Below, one piece after another: positions 37,369-47,864 of a DNA stretch of 64,000 bases. The position numbers were made by a program, and so were the translations under genes. The stretch is from Methylopila henanensis (GTDB lineage Bacteria; Pseudomonadota; Alphaproteobacteria; Rhizobiales; Methylopilaceae), in assembly GCF_042681025.1 (NCBI RefSeq), contig NZ_JBHUER010000002.1, positions 248,001-312,000 on the forward strand, written 5' to 3'. Numbering within the stretch: the first letter of the stretch is position 1; the number at the start of each line of letters is the position of its first letter. A model generated the notes under the pieces. That model made no database searches. It saw only the letters and a list, made by a program, of their open reading frames with translations, and was not told the DNA's origin.

Positions 37369-37914
37369 ATGCCGCGTATCGCCTTGATCTCAGCCGGCCT
37401 GGCCGCCGCGCTCGCCTTGGGCGCCGGCGTCTACCTGCTCCGCCCTTCCACGCCCGCCCGCGTCGAGACCGCCGCCGCGCCTGCGGCGCCGACAGCGTCG
37501 CCGGAGCCTGCCGCGCAGCCCGCCGGTCCGCCGAAGGTCGCGCTCTACTGCCAGTTCTACGTGTTCGTCGAAAGCCGGCCGTTCGTGGCCTTCCTGTTCG
37601 ACCAGTCGCCCGAGGACCGCGGCCTCTACCGTCAGGTCTACGTCGCCAAGGCGGACGGCGACCGCACCGACTACAACGCCGCGACCGGCGGCCAGCCGGA
37701 ATGGCGCTTCATCGCCGACGTCGAGCCTCCGCGAATCGCGGGCCGCGTGACCGTCCCGGACAACTCGCAGGCCGGCGTCGCGGAACAGGACATCGCGATC
37801 GAGCTACGGGAGGGCTTCGACGCCGCGCGCGCCAGCCAGACCTGGTACGAGGCGAGCCTCAAGAGCATCTATTACCAGAACCTGCCTGGAAAATGCCGGC
37901 AGGCCGCCGCATGA
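37369..37914 (+). CDS. Hypothetical protein with N-terminal membrane anchor
   Basis: Not recognised. It has 181 residues: an N-terminal hydrophobic segment (about 4-24) that may be a signal anchor, an Ala/Pro-rich linker (about 30-55), then a globular domain with two cysteines and aromatic-rich strands (ALYCQFYVFVESRPF; TWYEASLKSIYYQN). It is probably periplasmic. Its stop overlaps the next ATG by 4 bases, so it is the first gene of an operon with the acetyltransferase and the MFS transporter. Confidence 0.7.
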   Translation: MPRIALISAGLAAALALGAGVYLLRPSTPARVETAAAPAAPTASPEPAAQPAGPPKVALYCQFYVFVESRPFVAFLFDQSPEDRGLYRQVYVAKADGDRTDYNAATGGQPEWRFIADVEPPRIAGRVTVPDNSQAGVAEQDIAIELREGFDAARASQTWYEASLKSIYYQNLPGKCRQAAA

Positions 37915-38468
37915 GCCGCGTCGACGCGTTCTTGCTGCGCGACGCCGACGAGGGCGACGTCGCGGCCATCACCGCGATCTACGCGCATCACGTGCTGACC
38001 GGCCTCGCCTCCTTCGAGGAAGAGGCGCCGTCCGCGCCCACCATGAGCGAGCGGATGGCGGCGGTGCGTCAGGCCGGCCTGCCCTACATCGTCGCGGTCG
38101 AAAGCGGCGGAGCCGGCCGCGTGCTGGGCTACGCCTACGCCGCCTCCTACCGCGCGCGTCCGGCCTATCGGCACACGATCGAGGATTCGGTCTATGTCGC
38201 CCACGACGCGCTCGGCCGCGGCGTCGGCCGGGCGCTGCTTGGCGAACTGGTGGCGCGCTGCGACCGCGGCCCCTGGCGGCAGATGGTGGCGGTGATCGGC
38301 GATTCGGCGAACGCCGCGTCGGTCGGCGTCCACGCCGCGCTCGGATTCCGCAATGTCGGCGTGCTGGAGGCCGTCGGCTTCAAGTTCGGCCGCTGGGTCG
38401 ACACGGTGCTGATGCAGCGTCCGCTCGGCGACGGCGCAGACACTCTCCCATCGCCCCCGGCGCGATGA
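37911..38468 (+). CDS. GNAT family N-acetyltransferase (phosphinothricin/YncA type)
   Basis: Acetyl-CoA-dependent acetyltransferase of 185 residues. The N-terminal LRDADEGDVAAITAIYAHHVLTG, the acetyl-CoA loop VGRALLGELVARC and FRNVGVLEAVGFKFGRWVDTVLMQ match the phosphinothricin/methionine sulfoximine acetyltransferase subgroup. Members acetylate small amines or toxic amino acid analogues; the actual substrate here is unknown. It is coupled by ATGA overlaps both upstream and downstream. Confidence 0.87.
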   Translation: MSRVDAFLLRDADEGDVAAITAIYAHHVLTGLASFEEEAPSAPTMSERMAAVRQAGLPYIVAVESGGAGRVLGYAYAASYRARPAYRHTIEDSVYVAHDALGRGVGRALLGELVARCDRGPWRQMVAVIGDSANAASVGVHAALGFRNVGVLEAVGFKFGRWVDTVLMQRPLGDGADTLPSPPAR

Positions 38469-39658
38469 TCGGGCGCGGGCTGACGTGGCGGCTCGGCGCC
38501 GGCCAGCTCATCTCCTGGGGAGTCACCTACTACCTGATCGGCGTGCTGGGCCAGCCGATCGCCGACGAGTTCGGCTGGAGCCAGACGAAGGTCCATGGCG
38601 GGTTCGCCGCGGCGCTGCTGACGATGGGGCTGGCCTCGCCCTTCGCGGGCGCGCTCATCGATCGCCACGGCGGTCGCCCCGCCATGGTGGCCGGCGCGCT
38701 GGTCGGCGCGCTCGGCTGTCTTGGACTCGCGCTCGCGTACGAGACAGCCGGCTATTACGCCGCCTGGATCGTGCTTGGCCTCGCCATGCGGCTGACGCTC
38801 TACGACGCTGCTTTCGCGGCCCTCGCCCGCATCGGCGGGCGCGACGCGCGCCGGTCGATGTCGCAGATCACGCTGCTCGGCGGGCTCGCTTCCAGCGTGT
38901 TCTGGCCGATCGGCCACGGGCTTGCGGACGCGTTCGGCTGGCGCGCCGCCGCGCTTGTCTACGCCGCCTGCGCGCTCGTGAGCGCCGCGCTCTACGCCGG
39001 CATCCCGGATCGACGGTTCGAACCGCCGACGGCGGGAGCGACCTTGCATCCGCCGCCGCGGGCGACGACGCGCCGCGACGTCGGGCTCGCCGGCGCGCTC
39101 TACGCTCTCGTCACGACGATCGCGAGCTTCCTCGCCGCAGGCATGTCGTCGGCGATGGTCGCGCTGATGATCGGGCTCGGCGTCGCGCCGGGAACGGCGG
39201 TCGCGCTCGCAGCGCTGCGCGGCGTGTCGCAATCGGCGGCGCGGCTGTGCGAAGTCGCCTTCGGTGCGCGGATAGACCCGACGCTTCTCAACCTGATCGC
39301 GGCCGCGGGCCTCGCGGCGTCGTTCGTGCTGGGGCTGATGAGCGGCCTGTCGGCGCTCGCCGCGGCCGGCTTCTGCGCGCTCTACGGCGCCGGCAACGGC
39401 CTCGCCACGATCGTCCGCGGCTCGCTGCCGCTCGCGCTGTTCGAACCGCGTGACTACGCCCGGCTGACCGGACGACTGGTCGCGCCGAGCTTCCTCGCCG
39501 CGGCCGCGGCGCCGCTGTTCTACGCCTACGCGATCGAGACGTTCGGCGCCGGTCCGGCCCTCGCGGCGTCAACGGCGCTTGGCGCGGTCGCCATCGCCGC
39601 GGCGATCTGGCTCATGCTCCGCTTCGGTCCGGAGAGGCCGCCGTCCAGGCCTTCCTGA
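38465..39658 (+). CDS. MFS transporter
   Basis: Predicted inner-membrane carrier of 397 residues with about twelve hydrophobic segments. A typical MFS loop follows the second helix (AGALIDRHGGRPAMVAG). The ATG overlaps the stop of the acetyltransferase. Its 3' end overlaps the convergent cupin gene by 47 bases. The pairing with an acetyltransferase suggests export or uptake of a small amine compound, which is inference only. Confidence 0.85.
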   Translation: MIGRGLTWRLGAGQLISWGVTYYLIGVLGQPIADEFGWSQTKVHGGFAAALLTMGLASPFAGALIDRHGGRPAMVAGALVGALGCLGLALAYETAGYYAAWIVLGLAMRLTLYDAAFAALARIGGRDARRSMSQITLLGGLASSVFWPIGHGLADAFGWRAAALVYAACALVSAALYAGIPDRRFEPPTAGATLHPPPRATTRRDVGLAGALYALVTTIASFLAAGMSSAMVALMIGLGVAPGTAVALAALRGVSQSAARLCEVAFGARIDPTLLNLIAAAGLAASFVLGLMSGLSALAAAGFCALYGAGNGLATIVRGSLPLALFEPRDYARLTGRLVAPSFLAAAAAPLFYAYAIETFGAGPALAASTALGAVAIAAAIWLMLRFGPERPPSRPS

Positions 39659-40160
39659 GGCCGCCTTCGGCGCCGAACACCGGGTCGGTCGCAGGGATGG
39701 GCGTGGCGCGAATCCGGCCAAGCGCGGCGTCATGCTCGGACGCGTCGCGGATCAGGTCGTAGGGCTGGTCCGGCGGATAGGCACCGACGACGAGGAAGTC
39801 GTCGCTCGCGCCGACTCGCTTGTGGCCCGTGCCGGCAGGCAGCACCGCCACGTCGCCCGCTTCCAGCCGCAGCGTTTCGCCGCCCTCGCCGCCGAATCTA
39901 ATCTCGCCCCAGCCCTGCGCCACCGCCAGAGCCTCGTGGCAGGTCGAATGGTAGTGATGGAAAGCGTAGACGCCGTTGCGCCAGAAGCCGCCCCAGCCGT
40001 TCGCGCCGAATAGCGCTTCGGCCGCGACGGCGGGTTCGTCGCCGCCGGCTTCGAAGGCCTTCCGGTGCACAAGCAGCGGCCATTCCGGGTGGTTCGGGAT
40101 CGACCCGTCATCGACGAAAGTCAAAGCCGATGTCGCCGGCTTGTCACCCACTGATTTCAA
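39612..40160 (-). CDS. Cupin-domain protein, YjlB-like
   Basis: Single-domain beta-barrel protein of about 182 residues. The metal site is probably in FHHYHSTCHEALAVAQGWGEI, followed by LEAGDVAVLPAGTGHKRVGASDDFLVVGAYP, which matches the YjlB group of unknown function. The start is uncertain: a TTG at 40160 has AAGGAG 9 bases upstream, and a GTG three codons in (40151) is an alternative. A longer frame to 40292 lacks a start signal. The gap 40161-40446 contains the divergent cold-shock promoter and leader, with a GGCGTGACGCC hairpin at 40329-40339. Confidence 0.8.
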   Translation of the reverse strand: MKSVGDKPATSALTFVDDGSIPNHPEWPLLVHRKAFEAGGDEPAVAAEALFGANGWGGFWRNGVYAFHHYHSTCHEALAVAQGWGEIRFGGEGGETLRLEAGDVAVLPAGTGHKRVGASDDFLVVGAYPPDQPYDLIRDASEHDAALGRIRATPIPATDPVFGAEGGLRKAWTAASPDRSGA

Positions 40161-40446
40161 GGCCTTGATCTCCTTGGAGACGCTCTCCGCCGCCCCGTTC
40201 GACAACGGCTCGCACGCCCCGCGGTTCCGTCCCAAAGCCCTGGCGGAAGCTTGACGCGACCCACCACCTGTGCGCCATAGTCGCACCAGCAATCAGATGT
40301 TTGGACGCCTTGTCTGGCTTGCATGCGGCGTGACGCCGAAAGCGACTGCCTCTACGACACGAGCCAAATTCGGATTGTGCCCGGCCGAAGCCTCGACGAG
40401 AGGATGCGGTCAAATGCGCACACGCGCTTGTCCAGTGGAGGCGATA

Positions 40447-40650
40447 ATGCCGAGCGGCACCGTCAAGTTCTTCAACACCCAGAAGGGTTATGGCTTCATT
40501 CAGCCGGTCGACGGCTCGAAGGACGTCTTCGTCCACATCTCCGACGTCGAGCGTTCGGGCCTTCACACCCTCGTCGAGGGCCAGAAGGTCGCGTTCGAAG
40601 TCGTCATGGAGCGTGGCAAGACCAAGGCCGCGAACCTCAAGGCCGAGTGA
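40447..40650 (+). CDS. cspA: Cold-shock family nucleic-acid-binding protein
   Basis: 67-residue beta-barrel RNA chaperone. RNP1 is KGYGFI (13-18) and RNP2 VFVHI (27-31). GGAGG lies 5-6 bases before the ATG. A perfect intrinsic terminator follows 40 bases after the stop. It is monocistronic; the leader of perhaps 100 bases or more could be temperature-responsive, as in other csp genes. Confidence 0.96.
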   Translation: MPSGTVKFFNTQKGYGFIQPVDGSKDVFVHISDVERSGLHTLVEGQKVAFEVVMERGKTKAANLKAE

Positions 40651-40689
40651 TTTCGGCCCGAGGCCCTTCCGGGTTTCGGACTTATCGCG

Positions 40690-40719
40690 ACAGGGCGCTC
40701 CTCACGGAGCGCCCTGTTT
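40690..40719 (+). terminator. Rho-independent terminator of the cold-shock gene
   Basis: CAGGGCGCTCC, loop TCAC, GGAGCGCCCTG, then TTTGCGTTTT. The 11-bp stem is perfect. Confidence 0.85.
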
Positions 40720-40725
40720 GCGTTT

Positions 40726-41520
40726 TCAGGCCTTCGAACGCTGAAGCTCGTGCGCCAGCCGGCGGGTGAACCCGCGCGAGACGAAGCGGGTGGAAAGCGC
40801 AGCCGCTTTCGGAAGGGCGCCGGGAATGACGATGGCCTTCCTCGCCTGGAAGCCGTCGAAGCCCGCTTTCGCGACGTCGGCGGCGGACACCACGCCCGTC
40901 TTGAACAGGCGGAGATTGTTCGCGCCGGCGACCTCGCCGAACTCGGTCGGCGACGGGCCGGGGCAGAGCGCAGTGACGGTCACTCCCTGCCGGCGCGACT
41001 CCTCGAACAGCGCCTCCGAGAACGACAGCAGATAGGCCTTGGTGGCGTAATAGACCGCCATCTCTGGACCGGCCTGGAAGGCCGCGAGCGAGGCGACGTT
41101 CAGGACGCCGCCGCGGCCGCGCGCCAGCATACCCGGCAGGTACATGCCCGTGAGCGCGGTCGGCGCCGCGACGTTGACGGCCACCATCGCGAGCTGGCGG
41201 TCGAGCGGCTGCTTCACGAACGGCCCGAGCGATCCGAACCCGGCGTTGTTCACTAGCACGTCGACCACATGGCCGCGGCGACCGACCTCGATCGCCAGCT
41301 CGCGCGGGCCTTCAGGCGCGGCGAGATCCGCGACGACGACGTCGACCTGCGCCGCATGCCTGGTCCAGAGTTCGTCGGCGAGCGCCTTCAGCCGGTCTTC
41401 GCGCCGCGCCGTCAGCACGAGGCGGTCGCCGTTCGCGGCGAAGAGCCGCGCGAGCTCCGCCCCGATCCCCGAGGACGCCCCCGTGACGAGAACCGTGCGG
41501 TTGTTTTCGAAGAGCCCCAT
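40726..41520 (-). CDS. Short-chain dehydrogenase/reductase
   Basis: NAD(P)-dependent oxidoreductase of 264 residues. The cofactor motif TGASSGIG is at 14-21, NNAG in VDVLVNNAGFGS, the catalytic serine in NVASLAAFQ and YYATK as the active-site Tyr/Lys. It belongs to the DltE/YqjQ-like group of ketoacyl-reductase-like SDRs of unknown substrate. It is divergent from carB. Confidence 0.88.
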   Translation of the reverse strand: MGLFENNRTVLVTGASSGIGAELARLFAANGDRLVLTARREDRLKALADELWTRHAAQVDVVVADLAAPEGPRELAIEVGRRGHVVDVLVNNAGFGSLGPFVKQPLDRQLAMVAVNVAAPTALTGMYLPGMLARGRGGVLNVASLAAFQAGPEMAVYYATKAYLLSFSEALFEESRRQGVTVTALCPGPSPTEFGEVAGANNLRLFKTGVVSAADVAKAGFDGFQARKAIVIPGALPKAAALSTRFVSRGFTRRLAHELQRSKA

Positions 41521-41696
41521 GCGACATTGTCTCCGGTTATCGTCGTCCCGCGGGACCGGATGCGTCTAACCCGGCTTCCCTGCCCGGCTTCGACCATGTA
41601 AGGAACGCGCTCAGCCACGCAATCGCCCTTCCCGCCTCGCGCGTCCGCGCGGGGGCGACCGCGCCCGGCCAGCAGACGACGCCGAGACAGGTTCAC

Positions 41697-45023
<3,327 letters not shown>

Positions 45024-45157
45024 GGCGGCCGACCCGGCCGCCGTTCGTCAGCGTCCGGGACCGAACCGCTTCAGCGGCGCTCTCCCGGCCAACCGTCAGC
45101 CGCTCCCCGAGGCGAATCCGTCCCGGGGCTGTAAGCGGTTATGCAAGAGAGACTGAA

Positions 45158-45631
45158 ATGGACAAGATCCCGATGACCGCCGCCGGCCTCGTCGCGCTGG
45201 AGGCGGAGCTCAAGCATCGCGCCTCCGGCGAGCGTCCGCGCATCATCGCCGCGATCGCCGAGGCCCGGTCCCACGGCGACCTGTCCGAGAACGCGGAATA
45301 TCACGCCGCCAAGGAGCAGCAGAGCCTGAACGAGGGCCGCATCGCCGAGCTCGAGAGCACCATCGCGCGCGCCGAGATCATCGACGTCTCCAAGCTCAAG
45401 GGCGACACCATCACCTTTGGCGCCACCGTCACGCTGGTGGACGAGGACACCGACGAGGAGAAGGTCTACCAGATCGTCGGCGAGCCGGAATCGGACGTGA
45501 AGGCCGGGCGCGTGTCGATCGGCTCGCCCATCGCGCGCGCGCTCGTCGGCAAGAAAGTCGGAGACGCCGTCGAAGTCGTCACCCCGGGCGGCGGCAAGAG
45601 CTACGAAGTGCTCAAGATCCGCTTCGTCTGA
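45158..45631 (+). CDS. greA: Transcription elongation factor GreA
   Basis: Rescues backtracked RNA polymerase by stimulating transcript cleavage. It has 157 residues: an N-terminal coiled coil (about 8-76, with the acidic tip in LSENAEYHAAKEQQ) and a C-terminal FKBP-like domain (DEEKVYQIVGEPESD, IGSPIARALVGKKVGD). AAGAGAGAC lies just before the ATG. The terminator at 45682-45708 ends the transcript. Confidence 0.97.
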   Translation: MDKIPMTAAGLVALEAELKHRASGERPRIIAAIAEARSHGDLSENAEYHAAKEQQSLNEGRIAELESTIARAEIIDVSKLKGDTITFGATVTLVDEDTDEEKVYQIVGEPESDVKAGRVSIGSPIARALVGKKVGDAVEVVTPGGGKSYEVLKIRFV

Positions 45632-45681
45632 GGAGGACGGCGCGGACGCCGCTTCGGCGCCCCATGTCTCCACAAACGACA

Positions 45682-45708
45682 ACGGNCGCCCTTTGGGCGG
45701 CCGTTTTG
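45682..45708 (+). terminator. greA terminator containing the undetermined base
   Basis: ACGGNCGCCC, loop TTT, GGGCGGCCGT, then TTTT. Complementarity predicts that the N at 45686 is C. Confidence 0.85.
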
Positions 45709-45730
45709 ATATTTGACGCTGCTGGCCGGC

Positions 45731-45901
45731 TCAGACGTAGCCGAAGAGAACCACGGCCATGGCGACCACCGCCGCCGTGATGCTGGCGATCAGCACCACC
45801 GGCATGCCCTTCGGCTTGTTGGTGGCCTGCTTCGCCTCCACCGGCTCCAGCGTCTCGGTCCGCGCACCGGGCGGGGGGGTGTTGTGCGCCTCATAAGCCA
45901 T
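45731..45901 (-). CDS. 56-residue membrane microprotein
   Basis: Unrecognised small protein with a hydrophilic Pro/Glu/Lys-rich N-terminal half (MAYEAHNTPPPGARTETLEP...) and one C-terminal membrane helix (about 34-56, MPVVLIASITAAVV...FGYV). It would be tail-anchored with a cytoplasmic head. GGGAG lies 6 bases before the ATG but is part of a long predicted stem with an upstream CUCCUU segment. It is convergent with greA and upstream of no other gene on its strand. Confidence 0.65.
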   Translation of the reverse strand: MAYEAHNTPPPGARTETLEPVEAKQATNKPKGMPVVLIASITAAVVAMAVVLFGYV

Positions 45902-45904
45902 CGG

Positions 45905-45972
45905 GATCTCCCTTGATCGGTGTGCGCCGCGCGCTTTCGCGAGGCGCTCTCACAGACACAACGATCAAGGAG
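45905..45972 (-). promoter_or_regulatory. Leader stem that sequesters the ribosome binding site
   Basis: In the minus-strand RNA CUCCUUGAUCG (45972-45962) pairs with CGAUCAAGGGAG (45919-45908) with one bulged G, followed by UGUG/CACA-type pairs, GCGCC/GGCGC and a CGC-GAAA-GCG tetraloop helix. The Shine-Dalgarno GGGAG of the 56-residue gene is inside the 3' arm. It could be an RNA thermometer or another translational switch; this is inferred from pairing only. Confidence 0.45.
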
Positions 45973-46016
45973 CGGAACCGATCCCGGAAAACTTGCCGCA
46001 GCGGCGAAGATCGACG

Positions 46017-46490
46017 TCAGTCCACCATCTCGAACGGCGCCGCCGCCTCGTTCTTGATCTGGCCCAGCGCCAGCGCGGTCTTCACTGTTTTGACGTTGCC
46101 AGCGCCGGTGAGTTCAATCACGAAGCTCTGGAAGCTGGTTAGGTCGCGCGCGACGCACTTCAGCATGAAGTCGATCTCCCCCGAGAGCATGAAGCACTCG
46201 CGCACCTGCGGCCAGCGCCGGACTTTGTCCTCGAAGGCGGCCAGATCGGCTTCGGAATTGCCGGCCAGCTGAACCATGGCGAAGGCCGTGACCTCGAAGC
46301 CTAGCTTGCGTTCGTCGAGCAGCGCGCGATAGCCGCGGATCGCGTCGGATTCCTCAAGCGCCCTCACCCGCCTGAGGCAAGGCGGCGCCGAGATGCCCAC
46401 CCGCCGGGCGAGCTCGACATTCGTGATCCGCCCGTCCGCCTGAAGCTCGGAGAGGATCTTCAGATCGATCGCGTCGAAGCGCTCCCTCAT
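46017..46490 (-). CDS. lrp: Lrp/AsnC family transcriptional regulator
   Basis: 157-residue feast/famine regulator. The N-terminal helix-turn-helix is DLKILSELQADGRITNVELARRVGISAPPCLRRVRALE (shown in family form) and the RAM ligand-binding domain follows from about residue 65. The carB-greA-lrp-lsrB-trxB neighbourhood matches other Hyphomicrobiales, where this gene is named lrp. Its ligand, probably an amino acid such as leucine, cannot be read from sequence. Confidence 0.9.
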   Translation of the reverse strand: MRERFDAIDLKILSELQADGRITNVELARRVGISAPPCLRRVRALEESDAIRGYRALLDERKLGFEVTAFAMVQLAGNSEADLAAFEDKVRRWPQVRECFMLSGEIDFMLKCVARDLTSFQSFVIELTGAGNVKTVKTALALGQIKNEAAAPFEMVD

Positions 46491-46583
46491 CCCCGAGCCC
46501 TTTATTGCAGCGCAGCACGATCAGCGGTGTAGCTGCGCCCTCGGGCGAACTCAAGCGGAGCGACGTCGCAGGGCCCCGCGCGC

Positions 46584-46613
46584 AAAAAAAAGCCGGCCAT
46601 GACGGGCCGGCTT
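46584..46613 (-). terminator. Strong Rho-independent terminator
   Basis: AAGCCGGCC, loop CGTCAT, GGCCGGCTT then further T (8 T in all) on the minus strand. It ends either the lsrB transcript or an independent small RNA. Confidence 0.9.
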
Positions 46614-46715
46614 AATGAGTTTCGAAGCTCGCGCCGGGGAATGCGCTCACTTCTGAGGGGAACAGCCGGCTGCAGACGCCGCGCAGGGAGGCCGCGTGAC
46701 GATGCAATCAGCATG
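46584..46715 (-). ncRNA. Candidate AbcR-type small RNA
   Basis: A strong intrinsic terminator sits 300 bases after lsrB with no protein gene between them. Upstream of it the minus strand has CCTCCCT (46681-46694 region, within a CGCG/CGCG loop), TTCCCCTC and TTCCCCGG, anti-Shine-Dalgarno-like segments that would be in loops. A promoter-like TTGATC (46744-46749) with a weak CACTGT (46721-46726) predicts an RNA of about 130 bases. AbcR RNAs of Agrobacterium are encoded beside the LsrB/VtlR gene and bind ribosome sites of transporter mRNAs (from memory). The ends are estimates. Confidence 0.42.
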
Positions 46716-46760
46716 GGGTGACAGTGGGGACATCGAGGCGCCGGATCAAGGCTTCCCGAA

Positions 46761-46775
46761 GCATGCCGGCCATGC
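46761..46775. promoter_or_regulatory. LysR-type dyad upstream of the small RNA
   Basis: GCATG-N5-CATGC, containing a T-N11-A core, 12 bases upstream of the TTGATC element. Position (about -50 to -65) is where LysR-type activators bind; LsrB itself is the obvious candidate. Speculative. The rest of the 423-base gap 46491-46913 holds no convincing gene. Confidence 0.35.
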
Positions 46776-46913
46776 AAATGGCGTCCGATTAGGCGATTTG
46801 CCTACGACTTAAGCTGCCCAATGATCGCAACGCAGGCGCATAAAACGCATACAGGACTTACACTTGCTCCAGCGGCCCGCGCAGAATGCGCCGCGGCGCT
46901 CCTCATCCCTGCG

Positions 46914-47804
46914 TCAAAACGACCAGCGTTGCGCCTTCGACAGAACGAAGTCCCGGAACACGTTGATCCGCGCCACGTTCTTCAACTCTTCAGGATAGAC
47001 GAAATAGGCGTCGAGAGCCGGCATGTCGGCGTCGGGAAGCACGCGCGCCAGTTCGGACGTCTGCTCGATGAAATAGTCCGGGATCACAGCGAGCCCAACG
47101 CCGCTTTCGACAGCCAGCTTGATCGCGGCCACGCTGTTGATCGTTAGGGCCGCCGGGCGCGGATCGCGCGGGTGCCGCCCCACCGTGAGCGGCCAGTTGA
47201 TGCTCTGGAGGAAGGACGGGATCGGCCCCCCGAACTCGATCAGGCGATGCTGGTCGAGTTCGGCGACCGTCGCCGGCCGACCATGGCGCTTGATGTAGTC
47301 AGGCGAGGCGAACAGGTGGAAATGCACGGTGAACAGCCGGCGCTGGATCAGATCCGGCTGGGTCGGCTGCCGCAGCCGGATGGCGATGTCCGCCTCCCGC
47401 ATCGAGAGATCGAGCTCGTCGTCGGTGAGGATGAGCTGGAGCTGGATGTCGGGATAGAGTTCCATGAACTCCTTGAGCCGCGGCGTCAGCCAGCCGGCGC
47501 CGAGACCGACCGTCGTCGTCAGCTTCAGCACGCCGTTCGGCCGTTCGCGGCTGTCGGTCAGAATGGAGCGCGCCGCCTCGAGCTTCGAGAACACGTCCTG
47601 GGTGGTGCGGAACAGAAGCTCGCCCTGCTCGGTCAGGATCAGGCCGCGGGCATGGCGGTGGAACAGCGGCACCTTCAGGTCGTGCTCCAACGCGGAAACC
47701 TGACGGCTGACGGCGGACTGACTGAGCCCCAGCATCTCCCCCGCCTTCGTGAAGCTGCCGGCGTCGGCGGCGGCGTGGAAAATGCGCAGCTTGTCCCAGT
47801 CCAT
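46914..47804 (-). CDS. lsrB: LysR-type regulator LsrB/VtlR
   Basis: 296-residue LysR-family activator. The N-terminal winged helix is MDWDKLRIFHAAADAGSFTK with SQSAVSRQVSALE as recognition helix, followed by a substrate-binding-like domain (about 90-290). Conserved position beside trxB and lrp identifies it as the LsrB (Sinorhizobium), VtlR (Brucella) orthologue, which governs redox and envelope genes and AbcR RNAs. It lies 60 bases after trxB's neighbour region on the same strand; trxB follows immediately upstream. Confidence 0.85.
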   Translation of the reverse strand: MDWDKLRIFHAAADAGSFTKAGEMLGLSQSAVSRQVSALEHDLKVPLFHRHARGLILTEQGELLFRTTQDVFSKLEAARSILTDSRERPNGVLKLTTTVGLGAGWLTPRLKEFMELYPDIQLQLILTDDELDLSMREADIAIRLRQPTQPDLIQRRLFTVHFHLFASPDYIKRHGRPATVAELDQHRLIEFGGPIPSFLQSINWPLTVGRHPRDPRPAALTINSVAAIKLAVESGVGLAVIPDYFIEQTSELARVLPDADMPALDAYFVYPEELKNVARINVFRDFVLSKAQRWSF

Positions 47805-47864
47805 CCGTCGCTCCCCCTTCGGTCCGCGCCGGCCTCACAAGGACCGGCGTCGGCCATATGATGA

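Noticed and set aside
45660..45720. The N at 45686 as a possible frameshift
   Set aside because: It lies in the greA terminator stem outside any gene; stem pairing predicts C.
46502..46777. A 91-codon frame in the lsrB-lrp gap
   Set aside because: It reads through the strong terminator stem and its T-run as coding sequence, has no start signal, and has random-like composition.
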